DNA of 64,000 nt, from contig NZ_MVIW01000003.1 in the NCBI RefSeq assembly GCF_002072185.1, positions 1-64,000 on the forward strand. The letters are read 5' to 3'. Shown here piece by piece: positions 43,511 through 52,129 of the stretch. Under the pieces are notes generated by a model. It saw nothing but the letters and a program-made list of their open reading frames with translations. It was not told where the DNA came from and made no database searches. This DNA comes from Actinomyces denticolens. Lineage in GTDB: Bacteria > Actinomycetota > Actinomycetes > Actinomycetales > Actinomycetaceae. Made by a program: the position numbers and the translations under genes. Positions within the stretch are counted from its first letter, which is position 1, and each line of letters opens with the position of its first letter.

Positions 43511-43516
43511 GTCCCA

Positions 43517-44311
43517 GTGACTACGACCGGCTTCACCCGCAAGGACGGGCGCGCGACCGATGAGCTGCGCCCCGTCACCATCACCCGCCGCTGGCTCGAC
43601 CACGCAGAGGGCAGCGTCCTCATCAGCTTCGGACGCACCCGCGTGCTGTGCGCGGCATCGTTCACCGAGGGCGTCCCGCGCTGGCGCAAGGGCAGTGGCG
43701 AGGGCTGGGTGACCGCCGAGTACGCGATGCTCCCCCGCGCGGGCTCCGAGCGCAGCGGCCGCGAGTCCGTGCGCGGCAAGGTCGGCGGGCGCACCCACGA
43801 GATCTCCCGCCTCATCGGCCGGTCGCTGCGGGGCATCATCGACGTCGGCGCCCTGGGCGAGAACACCATCGCGCTGGATTGCGACGTCCTTCAGGCCGAC
43901 GGCGGCACCCGCACCGCAGCGATCACCGGGGCCTACATCGCCCTGACCGACGCCGTCGCCTGGGGAACCGAGCGCGGCCTCATCAAGCCCCGCGCCGGGC
44001 TGCCCGTGCTCGCCGACTCGCTGAGCGCCGTCAGCGTCGGCATCATCGACGGTGTCCCCTGCCTCGATCTTCCCTACGAGGAGGACGTTCGCGCCCAGAC
44101 CGACATGAACGTCGTCCAGACCGGTGACGGGCGCTTCATCGAGGTCCAGGGAACCGCTGAGCACGCCCCCTTCGACCGCGACGAGCTCGGCGCCCTGCTC
44201 GACCTGGCGAGCGCGGGCAACGCGGAGTTGGCGGCCCTCCAGCACCGGGCCCTGGCGGAGCGCGCCGACGGGCCCGTGACGGTCTCATCCGCTGCGGGGG
44301 CACGAGCATGA
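43517..44311 (+). CDS. rph: Ribonuclease PH
   Basis: This 264-aa phosphorolytic exonuclease trims the 3' ends of tRNA precursors. It shows [48 protein letters not shown] and the phosphate-binding [39 protein letters not shown]. The C-terminus [17 protein letters not shown] is short. Full length for the family (about 240-260). A GTG start at 43517 gives the conserved N-terminus. The rdgB gene overlaps its end by 4 bp. Confidence 0.95.
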   Translation: MTTTGFTRKDGRATDELRPVTITRRWLDHAEGSVLISFGRTRVLCAASFTEGVPRWRKGSGEGWVTAEYAMLPRAGSERSGRESVRGKVGGRTHEISRLIGRSLRGIIDVGALGENTIALDCDVLQADGGTRTAAITGAYIALTDAVAWGTERGLIKPRAGLPVLADSLSAVSVGIIDGVPCLDLPYEEDVRAQTDMNVVQTGDGRFIEVQGTAEHAPFDRDELGALLDLASAGNAELAALQHRALAERADGPVTVSSAAGARA

Positions 44312-45030
44312 CTCCGGCCGTTGATGACCAGCCGATCGGCGCCGACGGTTCATCCGCCGTCGAGACGCCCCGCGGGGCCCGCCTCGTCCTGGCCACTCGC
44401 AACGCCGGCAAGCTCGCCGAGCTGCGGCAGATCCTGGCGCCGCTCGTACCCGGGCTGGCCCCCGGGACGATCATCTCCGCCGCCGAGTTGAACGTCCCCG
44501 AGCCGATCGAGAACGGCCTCAGTTTCGCGGAGAACTCCCTCATCAAAGCGCGGGCTCTGGCCCGGGCCTCGGGCCTGCCCGCCGTCGCCGATGACTCGGG
44601 GCTGTGCGTGGACGTCCTCGGCGGGGCGCCGGGGATCTTCTCGGCGCGCTGGGCCGGTCGCCACGGCGACGACGAGGCGAACCTGCGCCTCCTCCTGGGC
44701 CAGATCAGCGCCGTGGCGGACCCGCACCGCACCGCCCGCTTCACCTGCGCCGCCGTGCTCGTCGTCCCCGGGGTCGGGGGCGAGGCGGGGCGCGAGGAGA
44801 TCATCGAGCGCTCGATGGAGGGACGGCTCATCACCGAGCCCGTCGGCGAGGGAGGCTTCGGCTACGACCCGATCTTCGTTCCCGCCGGCGAGGATGAGCC
44901 CGGGGCGGCGGGTCGCACGAGCGCTCAGCTGACCCCGGCGGAGAAGAACGCGATCTCCCATCGCGGCCGGGCCTTCCGCGCCCTGGCGCCCATCCTCGCC
45001 GATCTCCTCACTCATCACCTCCCCCAATGA
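44308..45030 (+). CDS. rdgB: XTP/dITP pyrophosphatase
   Basis: This 240-aa Ham1/RdgB enzyme hydrolyses ITP, dITP and XTP to monophosphates and cleans the nucleotide pool. It has [18 protein letters not shown] at the N-terminus, [43 protein letters not shown] (base-recognition and metal Asp-Asp) and [33 protein letters not shown] is the conserved C-terminal loop. It overlaps rph by 4 bp, the common actinobacterial rph-rdgB operon. Confidence 0.95.
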   Translation: MTPAVDDQPIGADGSSAVETPRGARLVLATRNAGKLAELRQILAPLVPGLAPGTIISAAELNVPEPIENGLSFAENSLIKARALARASGLPAVADDSGLCVDVLGGAPGIFSARWAGRHGDDEANLRLLLGQISAVADPHRTARFTCAAVLVVPGVGGEAGREEIIERSMEGRLITEPVGEGGFGYDPIFVPAGEDEPGAAGRTSAQLTPAEKNAISHRGRAFRALAPILADLLTHHLPQ

Positions 45031-45031
45031 G

Positions 45032-45102
45032 CGAGACCGGTCGATAATGTCATCGAGACCGGCTCGGAGGGCCGGTCTCGATGACATTATCGACCGGTCT
45101 CG
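45032..45102. terminator. 32-bp perfect inverted repeat (bidirectional hairpin)
   Basis: Arms 45032-45063 and 45071-45102 are perfectly complementary over 32 bp around a 7-nt loop (TCGGAGG). Each arm contains GAGACCGG twice (or its complement) flanking TCGATAATGTCATCGA. It lies immediately after the rdgB stop and 26 bp before the stop of the convergent DUF3054-like gene. Length and perfection exceed an ordinary terminator, so it may also be a repeat element. Confidence 0.75.
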
Positions 45103-45127
45103 GCCATAAGGTATGCGAATGGGTGGA

Positions 45128-45697
45128 TCAGGTGCTGGAGGAGTGATCCTGCGCGTCCAGACGGCGCTGGAGGGGCTTGGGGGTGAGCGAGTCATGGGCC
45201 TTGGCGAAGCCGTAGAGCCAGCGCCAGCCATCGAGGGCCGCCGCGAGCAGCACTCCCGTCATGACGGCCCATGACGCCAGTCCCGCGCCGCCGACGGCCA
45301 GGACGCGCATGACGATCCACGCGCCCCACGTCACGGCGATGACGGCACCGCCCTCCGGCCAGGGCCTCTCGAGGTGGTGCTCGCGCCCGCGCAGCAGCGC
45401 CCACGCGCATGCCCAGGCGATCACCACGGCAACGGCTCCCTGCGCCAGCGCCGTCGGGATCGCGTCGAGCTCATGCGCCCCCGCCGAGCCCAGCACCGCC
45501 ACAAGTGCGGCGCCGATGGCGTCGGCGGGCAGAACGAGCCACCAGCGCGTGAGCCGGTCACGGGTCCAGGGGCAGTCAACGCCGTCGGGAACGGCCGGCG
45601 ACCACTCGATCCTGCCCCCCGCCCCGGCAGCCGATGAGGAGGAGTCGCCCTCGATCGGATCCACGGCAGCGGCCCCGCGCTCGCTCACAGCTCCCAC
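45128..45697 (-). CDS. DUF3054-like membrane protein
   Basis: This 189-aa protein has an acidic/Ser N-terminal tail of about 45 residues, then four hydrophobic segments. The pattern of an Asp in the first helix (LPADAIGAALVAVLG), a short loop with RPWPEGG, TWGAWIVMRVL and a terminal DGWRWLYGF fits DUF3054. It starts with GTG and overlaps the metallo-hydrolase stop by 13 bp, so it is the last gene of the murI operon. Function unknown. Confidence 0.72.
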   Translation of the reverse strand: MGAVSERGAAAVDPIEGDSSSSAAGAGGRIEWSPAVPDGVDCPWTRDRLTRWWLVLPADAIGAALVAVLGSAGAHELDAIPTALAQGAVAVVIAWACAWALLRGREHHLERPWPEGGAVIAVTWGAWIVMRVLAVGGAGLASWAVMTGVLLAAALDGWRWLYGFAKAHDSLTPKPLQRRLDAQDHSSST

Positions 45698-46491
45698 ACC
45701 ATCGAGCTCATGGCCGCGTCCACCGGGCCCGAATAGGCGCGGCGGGCCTCGGCCAGCGGGATGGCGGGGTCCGTCCAGGGCTGGATGTGGGTGAGGATCA
45801 GGCGCCCCACGTGCCCCTCCGCGGCGAGCTCGCCGGCGCGCAGACCGGTCAGGTGCATGCCGCGTACGGTCTCCCCGCCCTCCACGAAGGCGGCCTCGGA
45901 CAGGAGCAGGTCGACGCCGTCGGCCATGGCGGTCATGCCCTCGCAGGAGTCGGTGTCCCCGGTGAAGGCCATGGTGACGATGCGCGATCCGTCCTCGCTG
46001 GGGCCCTCGATCCGGTAGCCGTAAGCCTCCACCGGGTGCAGGGCGGTGTACGGGGTGATCGTCATGGGGCCCACGCGGACGGGGCGCCCCGGGGTGACGG
46101 TGCGGATATCGAACTCGGTGCGGTAGTCCTCATCGGTCTTCTCCGTGCCGTCGACGCCGCGAAGGCGCTCCAGCAGGTTGGAGGGCCCGAGGGTGAGGAC
46201 GGGGCCGAGGGGGCCGGTGGGGTTCCAGCGGCGGTAGACCTGCATGCCGACGAGGTCGACCATGTGGTCGGCGTGGCAATGGGAGATGCAGATGGCGTCG
46301 AGGTCGGCGGGGTCCACGTGGTTGAGGAGGCGTCCCATCGAGCCCGGGCCGAGGTCCAGGATGACGGACCAGGTGTGCTCGGCGCCCACGGGGCCCAGAG
46401 GGTCACCGCCGCTGGCCTGCACCAGGTAGGAGGAGGCGGAGGAGCCTGGTCCCGACATGGAGCCGGAGCAGCCGATGATGGTGAGCCTCAT
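45685..46491 (-). CDS. Metallo-beta-lactamase-fold hydrolase (RNase Z-like family)
   Basis: This 268-aa MBL-fold protein has metal ligands in [11 protein letters not shown] near residue 73, [23 protein letters not shown] and LTHIQPW. N-terminal [22 protein letters not shown] is typical of the actinobacterial proteins encoded between murI and rph (the Rv1339-type family, for which cyclic-nucleotide phosphodiesterase activity has been reported in mycobacteria). All ligands are intact. It overlaps murI by 4 bp. Whether it is a phosphodiesterase here is inference. Confidence 0.85.
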   Translation of the reverse strand: MRLTIIGCSGSMSGPGSSASSYLVQASGGDPLGPVGAEHTWSVILDLGPGSMGRLLNHVDPADLDAICISHCHADHMVDLVGMQVYRRWNPTGPLGPVLTLGPSNLLERLRGVDGTEKTDEDYRTEFDIRTVTPGRPVRVGPMTITPYTALHPVEAYGYRIEGPSEDGSRIVTMAFTGDTDSCEGMTAMADGVDLLLSEAAFVEGGETVRGMHLTGLRAGELAAEGHVGRLILTHIQPWTDPAIPLAEARRAYSGPVDAAMSSMVWEL

Positions 46492-47396
46492 GCGCTCTCC
46501 TCGTCAGAGATGGCGGGGACGGGCACGGCCTGCTCAGCCCGCCCGGCCCGCTCAGCCCGTGCCGACGGCTCCAGCGCCGACGGCGCCGGGCGGCCGGCGC
46601 GGGTGACCGCCCCGACCTCGGGGCCCAGGAATCGGCGGGCGAGCACGGCGAACGACTCGGGGTCCCCCGTGGAGCGGAAGTCGTGGAGGGGGGCGGGAGC
46701 GCCCGGGTCGCGGAGCAGGTCGTTCGCGGCAAGAGCCCGGTAGACGTCCTTGGCCGTCTCATCGGAGGAGGCGACGAGGCGCACGTCCTCCCCCATGACG
46801 TAGGAGATGGGGCCCACGAGCAGCGGGTAGTGCGTGCAGCCGAGGATGAGTGTGTCGACGCCGGCGTCGCGCACTGGCGCGAGGTACTCCTCGGCGACCC
46901 CGAGTGCCTCGGGGCCCGTGGTCACGCCCCTCTCGGCGAGGTCGACGAAGCGCGGGCAGGCCTGGCTGATGAGCTCGACCCCCGGGACGGCGCTGAGGGC
47001 GTCGGGGTAGGCGCGCGAGTCCACGGTTCCCTGGGTGGCGATCAGGCCGATGCGCCCGTTGCGGGTCACGCGGGCGGCAGCGCGGGCGGCGGGGTGGATC
47101 ACCTCGATGACAGGCACTCCCCTGCCCAGGGTGTAGCGGGCGCGGGCGTCGTGGAGCACGGCCGCCGACGCCGTGTTGCAGGCGATGACGAGGAGTTTGA
47201 CGCCGGAATCGACGAGCTCGTCCATCACCCCCAGGGCGAGGGCGCGCACCTCGTCGATGGGACGCGGCCCGTAGGGGGTGTTCGCGGTGTCGCCGATGTA
47301 GAGGACCCTCTCCCCGGGGAGCTGATCCAGGACGGCGCGCGCCACCGTGAGCCCGCCGACCCCGGAGTCGAACATTCCGATGGCGGCGTCATTCAT
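46488..47396 (-). CDS. murI: Glutamate racemase
   Basis: This 302-aa enzyme makes D-glutamate for peptidoglycan. The catalytic cysteines are Cys73 in VIACNTAS and Cys187 in [10 protein letters not shown], and the N-terminus has [14 protein letters not shown]. Beyond about residue 260 there is an Ala/Arg/Glu-rich tail of 40 residues not needed for the fold. A TAGTCT box lies 7 bp before the ATG within the 21-bp gap to DUF2017, so it may have its own leaderless promoter besides operon read-through. Confidence 0.95.
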   Translation of the reverse strand: MNDAAIGMFDSGVGGLTVARAVLDQLPGERVLYIGDTANTPYGPRPIDEVRALALGVMDELVDSGVKLLVIACNTASAAVLHDARARYTLGRGVPVIEVIHPAARAAARVTRNGRIGLIATQGTVDSRAYPDALSAVPGVELISQACPRFVDLAERGVTTGPEALGVAEEYLAPVRDAGVDTLILGCTHYPLLVGPISYVMGEDVRLVASSDETAKDVYRALAANDLLRDPGAPAPLHDFRSTGDPESFAVLARRFLGPEVGAVTRAGRPAPSALEPSARAERAGRAEQAVPVPAISDEESA

Positions 47397-47403
47397 GGAC
47401 CCG

Positions 47404-47409
47404 AGACTA
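47404..47409 (-). promoter_or_regulatory. -10 box of internal murI promoter
   Basis: TAGTCT on the minus strand, 7 bp before the murI ATG. Confidence 0.45.
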
Positions 47410-47417
47410 TGCGGCGC

Positions 47418-47984
47418 TCAGTCCCCCAGGAGCCCTGAGACCAGTGATTCCTGCCACCAGGTGAGCATGGTGTAGAGGATCGCCGCCGCATGATGCTCTC
47501 TGACCTGCGGATCCTCACTCCCACTCGGCATCGAGTCAGCGAGCGAGTGAATCGCCTCAGCGGCTTCGGGACTGTCGATCCCCAGGCGCCGGGCGAGCAG
47601 GAGGCGGGCATCGTTGAGCGCCCCCAGCCACGCGCCCTCGGCGCCCGCCGCCACCCGGACGGCGCCGCGGGTCCCGGAGGGCGCCAGGAGCTCGGCGACG
47701 ACGTCGCGCGCCCGGGAGTCCTTGAGGTCGCGAAGGTCCGCGCGCCTGCGCGCGGAGATGGCGACGGCGATCTCCGGGTCCTCCGAGGCTTCGGGCAGGA
47801 GGGTCTCGCGGGCCAGGGCGGCCTCGGCCCGGAGCGCCCGGTCCGCGGAGGTCTCGGCGGGATGGTCGTCGTCGTCGGCGCCCAGGACGGTGGCGACCTG
47901 CAGGAGGAGGCCGGCCAGGGCCTCGCGCTCCCATGCCTCCAACCGGCTCTCCCAGCCCCCCTCGACGGCGGCGAAGGCCCTCAT
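47418..47984 (-). CDS. DUF2017 protein
   Basis: This 188-aa protein starts MRAFAAVEGGWESRLEAWEREALAGLLLQVATVLG and ends in a helical LADSMPSGSEDPQVREHHAAAILYTMLTWWQESLVSGLLG. This matches DUF2017, an actinobacterial family almost always encoded next to clpS. It overlaps clpS by 4 bp (ATGA). The role is unknown, but the fixed context suggests a link to ClpS/Clp protease function. Confidence 0.88.
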   Translation of the reverse strand: MRAFAAVEGGWESRLEAWEREALAGLLLQVATVLGADDDDHPAETSADRALRAEAALARETLLPEASEDPEIAVAISARRRADLRDLKDSRARDVVAELLAPSGTRGAVRVAAGAEGAWLGALNDARLLLARRLGIDSPEAAEAIHSLADSMPSGSEDPQVREHHAAAILYTMLTWWQESLVSGLLGD

Positions 47985-48304
47985 CGGTCCTCTCCCCCGC
48001 CGTCGGGCAGGCCCGCCAGGGGCTCGATGGTGGCGCGCAGCCCGTAGGAGTGCATGGCGGTGACGTCGGCCTCCATGCGGGCGCGCTCGCCACGGGAGAC
48101 GGTGGCGCGGCCGGTCATGTGGACCTGCATCATGAGGTGGGCGGCCTTGGATCGGGGATAGCCGAAGTAGCTGGCGAAGACCCAGGTGACGTAGTCCATG
48201 GTGTTGATGGGGTCGTCGTGGACGACGGTGGCCCACAGGCGGTGGGCGCTGGTGCGCTCATCTGGCTGGATGATCGGTTCCGCGACCGGCACGGCGGGGC
48301 TCAT
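47981..48304 (-). CDS. clpS: ATP-dependent Clp protease adaptor ClpS
   Basis: This 107-aa adaptor delivers N-degron substrates to the Clp unfoldase. The core WATVVHDDPINTMDYVTWVFASYFGYPRSKAAHLMMQVHMTGRATVSRGERARME contains the DD pair and Met/His pocket residues used to bind the destabilising N-terminal residue. The first 25 residues form a flexible tail. Start MSPAVPVAEP follows a TACGCT box by 6 bp; an ATG 10 codons upstream lacks such context. Confidence 0.94.
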   Translation of the reverse strand: MSPAVPVAEPIIQPDERTSAHRLWATVVHDDPINTMDYVTWVFASYFGYPRSKAAHLMMQVHMTGRATVSRGERARMEADVTAMHSYGLRATIEPLAGLPDGGGEDR

Positions 48305-48310
48305 GCTGGC

Positions 48311-48316
48311 AGCGTA
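48311..48316 (-). promoter_or_regulatory. -10 box of leaderless clpS operon promoter
   Basis: TACGCT on the minus strand, 6 bp before the clpS ATG. Confidence 0.55.
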
Positions 48317-48356
48317 GCCGGAGACGGCGGGCATGCAGCGCGCATTCGGTTGGGAC

Positions 48357-48362
48357 TAGGTT
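48357..48362 (+). promoter_or_regulatory. -10 box of leaderless pncB promoter
   Basis: TAGGTT, 6 bp before the ATG at 48369. It is divergent from the clpS promoter within a 64-bp gap. Confidence 0.55.
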
Positions 48363-48368
48363 GTTGTC

Positions 48369-49769
48369 ATGACGATCACGCCCGGCGCTCCGTCCGCCTC
48401 GCTGCCCACCGCGCTGTCGACCTCCCTCATGACCGACATGTACGAGCTCACCATGCTCCAGTCGGCGCTGCGGGCGGGCACGGCCGGGCGGGAGAGCGTC
48501 TTCGAGCTCTTCGGCCGCAAGCTGCCGGCCTCCCGGCGCTTCGGCGTGGTGGCGGGCACGGGGCGCCTCCTGGATGCCGTCGAGGCCTTCGCCTTCACCT
48601 CCGAGCAGATCGACTTCCTGCACCGCACCGGGGTCGTGGACGACATGACGCTGGACTTCCTGCGCGACTACCGGTTCCGGGGGACGATCCGCGGCTATGC
48701 CGAGGGCGAGTGCTACGTGGCCGGGTCCCCCCTGCTCACGGTCGAGGGCACGTTCGCGGAGGCCTGCATCATCGAGACGCTCGCCCTGTCGATCTACAAC
48801 TACGACTGCGCGGTGGCCTCGGCCGCCTCGCGCATGACGATCGCTGCTCACGGCCGCCCCTGCGCTGACTTCGGGGCGCGCCGGGCGCACGAGGAGGCGG
48901 CCGTCGCGGCGGCGAGGGCGGCCGTCGTCGGCGGGTTCACAGCGACTTCCAACCTGGAGGCGGGCATGCGCTACGGGATCCCCACGGTGGGGACCTCCGC
49001 GCACTCCTTCACCCTCCTGCACGACAGCGAGGAGGAGGCCTTCGCCGCACAGGTGGCCTCGCTGGGCACGGGCACGACGATCCTCGTGGACACCTACGAC
49101 ATCGCCACGGGCGTGGAGCGGGCGGTCAGGGCCGCCCGGGACGCGGGCGGGGAGCTCGGCGCGGTGCGCCTCGACTCCGGCGATCTCGTGGCCGAGGCCT
49201 TCAAGGTGCGCGCGCAGCTCGACGCCCTGGGCGCCACATCCACCAGGATCACGGTGACGAACGACCTCGATGAGCACGCGATCGCCGCGCTCGGCGCCGC
49301 GCCCGTGGACTCCTACGGCGTGGGGACCAAGCTCGTGACCGGCTCGGGGCGCCCGACGGCGGCACTGGTCTACAAGCTCGTGGAGCGCCGGGGGGCCGAC
49401 GGCGAGATGGCGGAGGTCGCGAAGTTCTCCTCGGGGGGCAAGGCGACGGTCGGCGGCCGCAAGTGGGCGGGCCGTGTGATCGACGGCGCAGGGACGGCGG
49501 TGGAGGAGCTGCTCGTCTCGGCCGGCACCGAGGCGGAGGGCCTGGCTGCCCTGGCCGAGGCCGGGGCGCGTCCCCTGCAGGTGCCGCTCGTCGTCGACGG
49601 GGCGATCGTGGAGGAGCACCGGGACGAGGGGGCGCTGGCCGCCGCCGCGGAGCGCCACCAGGTCTCGCGCGCGGAGCTGCCCTACGAGGCCTGGAGGCTC
49701 AGCGACGGCGATGCCGCGATCCCGACCCGTTACCTCGACCTCGACGGCCGCACCGCCATCCGGCGCTGA
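48369..49769 (+). CDS. pncB: Nicotinate phosphoribosyltransferase
   Basis: This 466-aa enzyme converts nicotinate plus PRPP to nicotinate mononucleotide in NAD salvage. Conserved parts are LMTDMYELTMLQSALRAG, the catalytic His region MRYGIPTVGTSAHSFTLLHDSEEEAF, LVDTYDIATGVERAV, VRLDSGDLVAEAFKVR and YGVGTKLVTGSG. Full length. Its divergence from clpS-DUF2017-murI is conserved in actinobacteria, including mycobacteria. Confidence 0.95.
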   Translation: MTITPGAPSASLPTALSTSLMTDMYELTMLQSALRAGTAGRESVFELFGRKLPASRRFGVVAGTGRLLDAVEAFAFTSEQIDFLHRTGVVDDMTLDFLRDYRFRGTIRGYAEGECYVAGSPLLTVEGTFAEACIIETLALSIYNYDCAVASAASRMTIAAHGRPCADFGARRAHEEAAVAAARAAVVGGFTATSNLEAGMRYGIPTVGTSAHSFTLLHDSEEEAFAAQVASLGTGTTILVDTYDIATGVERAVRAARDAGGELGAVRLDSGDLVAEAFKVRAQLDALGATSTRITVTNDLDEHAIAALGAAPVDSYGVGTKLVTGSGRPTAALVYKLVERRGADGEMAEVAKFSSGGKATVGGRKWAGRVIDGAGTAVEELLVSAGTEAEGLAALAEAGARPLQVPLVVDGAIVEEHRDEGALAAAAERHQVSRAELPYEAWRLSDGDAAIPTRYLDLDGRTAIRR

Positions 49770-49861
49770 AGCGCGCTGAGCAGGCCGGCCCGGCCGCCGT
49801 CGTCGCCCCGCCGGCCCGGCGCCCCAGCAGCGCGCCCCCTCTCAGCGCCCGCCGGCGCTTG

Positions 49862-51682
49862 TCAGCGCTTGCCGACGAACCAGCGGCGCAGGGTGCCCAC
49901 GCGCTTCTCGATCTGCTCGGTGGTGGCCTGGGCGACCTCCGGGCCCCCGCACACGCGCCGCAGCTCGTTGTGAACCGCCCCGTGGGGCTGGCCCGAGCGG
50001 CGCGCCCAGGCGGAGACGAGCGAGTTGAGCTCCTTGCGGGCGGCGGCGCGCTTGCGGGCGTCGTCGACCCCGGAGTTGGCACGGCGCTGGGCGGCAGCGG
50101 CGGCCTGGCGCTTCTGCGACTTGATCTGCTTGTCCTGGCGGGCCCGCAGCAGGGCGGTGACCTGCTCGGGCTCGAGCAGTCCGGGCAGGCCCAGGTAGTC
50201 CTGCTCCTCCACGGAGCCGACCATGGCGCCGGTGCCGAACTCGCCGCCGTCGAAGAGGACCCGGTCGAACTCGGCGGTGGAGTTCATGGCCTCGAAGGCG
50301 CCGAAGAGATCGTCGGAGGCCCTCTCCTCCCGGTTGGCCTCGGCGACGAGGCGGTCCTCCGGGTAACCGAAGACCTCATCCTCGTTCGACCGGGGCTTGC
50401 CGAGCACGTGGTCGCGGGCGACCTCCATCTCGTTGGCCAGGCCCAGCAGCGGGGTGACCGAGGGCAGGAAGACGCTGGCAGTCTCGCCGCGCGCCCGCGA
50501 GCGCACGAAGCGCCCGACGGCCTGGGCGAAGAACAGGGGCGTGGAGGTCGAGGTCGCGTAGACGCCCACGGCCAGACGCGGGACGTCCACCCCCTCCGAG
50601 ACCATGCGCACGGCCACCATCCAGCGGTCGGTGGACTCGGCGAAGGTCTCGATACGGCTGGAGGCACCCGAGTCGTCGGACAGGACGACTGTGGGGGACT
50701 CCCCGGTGATCGCGGCCAATTGGCGGGCGTAGGCGCGGGCGCGCCGCTGGTCGGCGGCGATGACCAGGCCGCCGGCATCGGGCACCTGGCGGCGCATCTC
50801 GCTCAGGCGCTGGTCCGCGGCTGCGAGCACTGCGGGGATCCACTCCCCCTTGGGATCCAGGGCGGTGCGCCAGGCCTGGGCCTCGAGGTCCTTGGTCAGG
50901 GGCTCGCCCAGGCGGGCGGCCACCTCGTCCCCCGCGCGGGTGCGCCAGCGCATCTCGCCCGAGTACGACATGAACATGACCGGGCGGACGACGCCGTCGC
51001 GCAGGGCGTCGGAGTAGCCGTAGGAGTAGTCGGCCTTCGAGCGCTTGATCCCCCCGGCCTCCTCGGCGTAGGTCACGAAGGGGATGGGGGACTCGTCGGA
51101 GCGGAAGGGAGTACCGGTCAGGGCCAGGCGGCGCCGGGCGGGGCTGAAGGCCTCGCGGATGGCATCGCCCCAGCTCAGGGCGTCGCCGCCGTGGTGGATC
51201 TCGTCGAGGATGACGAGGGTGCGGATGGAGTCAGTGCGGGCGCGGTGCAGCGCGGGATTGGCGGCGACCTGCGCGTAGGTGAGGGCGACGCCGTCGAACC
51301 GGGATCCGAGGGCCCCCTGCCCGTTGGAGTAGGAGGGGTCGATGTGGATGCCGACCTTCGCGGCGGCCTCCGCCCACTGGTACTTCAAGTGCTCGGTGGG
51401 GCACACGATGGTCACCTTGTGGACCTCGCCCAGGCGCAGGAGCTCGACGGCGATGCGCAGGGCGAAGGTCGTCTTGCCCGCGCCCGGCGTCGCCACGGCC
51501 AGGAAGTCCTGCGGCATGGCCGTCATGTACTTCTCGAGGGCGGCCGCCTGCCAGGCGCGCAGGGAGCGTGTCGTCCCCCAGGCGGCGCGCTGCGGATAGG
51601 CCGGGGAGAGGTGCTCCGCGGCGAAGATCGACGGCTGGGTGGGGTTGTTGTGCTGGGCCTGGCTCCCGCGCGCGGGGCTCAC
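49862..51682 (-). CDS. DEAD/DEAH-box helicase (actinobacterial, DUF3039-linked)
   Basis: This 606-aa superfamily 2 helicase has the Q-like segment SLRAWQAAALEKYM, motif I AVATPGAGKTTFAL, motif II VILDEIHHGGD, motif III LTGTPFRS and motif VI FFAQAVGRFVRSRARGE. A Lys/Arg/Ala-rich C-terminal part (QDKQIKSQKRQAAAAAQRR) could contact nucleic acid. It starts with GTG and overlaps the DUF3039 gene by 4 bp. The pair is widespread in actinobacteria; its target nucleic acid is unknown. Confidence 0.9.
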   Translation of the reverse strand: MSPARGSQAQHNNPTQPSIFAAEHLSPAYPQRAAWGTTRSLRAWQAAALEKYMTAMPQDFLAVATPGAGKTTFALRIAVELLRLGEVHKVTIVCPTEHLKYQWAEAAAKVGIHIDPSYSNGQGALGSRFDGVALTYAQVAANPALHRARTDSIRTLVILDEIHHGGDALSWGDAIREAFSPARRRLALTGTPFRSDESPIPFVTYAEEAGGIKRSKADYSYGYSDALRDGVVRPVMFMSYSGEMRWRTRAGDEVAARLGEPLTKDLEAQAWRTALDPKGEWIPAVLAAADQRLSEMRRQVPDAGGLVIAADQRRARAYARQLAAITGESPTVVLSDDSGASSRIETFAESTDRWMVAVRMVSEGVDVPRLAVGVYATSTSTPLFFAQAVGRFVRSRARGETASVFLPSVTPLLGLANEMEVARDHVLGKPRSNEDEVFGYPEDRLVAEANREERASDDLFGAFEAMNSTAEFDRVLFDGGEFGTGAMVGSVEEQDYLGLPGLLEPEQVTALLRARQDKQIKSQKRQAAAAAQRRANSGVDDARKRAAARKELNSLVSAWARRSGQPHGAVHNELRRVCGGPEVAQATTEQIEKRVGTLRRWFVGKR

Positions 51683-52041
51683 CGACCACCCCGCCCGAAG
51701 GGGAAGCGCGGGCGGCGCGGGCCTCCCCCGCCCTCGCCGTCACCGGGGCGCATGGAGTCCAGGATCTCCTTGCAGGTGGGGCACACGGGGTATTTCGACG
51801 GGTCACGGCCGGGGGTCCACACCTTGCCGCACAGGGCGACCACGGGGCGGCCGGTGGCGGCCGCGGCGGCGATCTTGTCCTTGCGCACGTAGTGGGCGAA
51901 GCGGTCGGCGTCGCCGTCGTCCGTGGACTGCAGCTCCTCGCGCTCCAGGACGGCCGTGCCCACGGAGCGCCCGGGCTCGGCGCCCGGGTCCGCGGGGCTG
52001 CCAGGATCAGCCGGATCGGAGCTCATGCGGGGAAGCATCAT
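51679..52041 (-). CDS. DUF3039 protein
   Basis: This 120-aa protein has an acidic N-terminus, then GDADRFAHYVRKDKI, GRPVVALCGKVWTPGRDPSKYPVCPTCKEILDSM, and a Gly/Arg/Pro tail. The three cysteines (one in ALCGKVW, two in VCPTC) with a nearby His may form a zinc site. This pattern is DUF3039. A TAGACT box 6 bp before the ATGATG start suggests a leaderless transcript that continues into the helicase. Confidence 0.88.
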   Translation of the reverse strand: MMLPRMSSDPADPGSPADPGAEPGRSVGTAVLEREELQSTDDGDADRFAHYVRKDKIAAAAATGRPVVALCGKVWTPGRDPSKYPVCPTCKEILDSMRPGDGEGGGGPRRPRFPFGRGGR

Positions 52042-52047
52042 GCGGCC

Positions 52048-52053
52048 AGTCTA
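52048..52053 (-). promoter_or_regulatory. -10 box of leaderless DUF3039-helicase operon
   Basis: TAGACT on the minus strand, 6 bp before ATG 52041. Confidence 0.55.
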
Positions 52054-52102
52054 GGCCCGCCCCCGGGCGCGCTCCGAGCCGGTGGCCTGTGCGATAACTC
52101 GC

Positions 52103-52129
52103 CCCGCCCCTCCCCCGATCAGGGGCGGG
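52103..52129 (-). terminator. Hairpin over the nagB stop codon
   Basis: CCCGCCCCT / AGGGGCGGG, a 9-bp stem with a 9-nt loop that includes the nagB stop codon. No T-run follows. It may act as a terminator or 3' protective structure. Confidence 0.4.

Noticed and set aside
43439-43516. N-terminal extension of RNase PH from ATG 43439
   Set aside because: It would run through the metal-box-like promoter and adds non-conserved residues; GTG 43517 fits the family start.
48305-48334. Ten-residue longer ClpS start
   Set aside because: The extra residues span the TAnnnT box that sits 6 bp before the shorter start.
49463-51892. An 809-codon frame overlapping pncB and antisense to the helicase
   Set aside because: Crosses the pncB end and the helicase in unrelated frames; Gly/Arg/Asp-rich with no motif.
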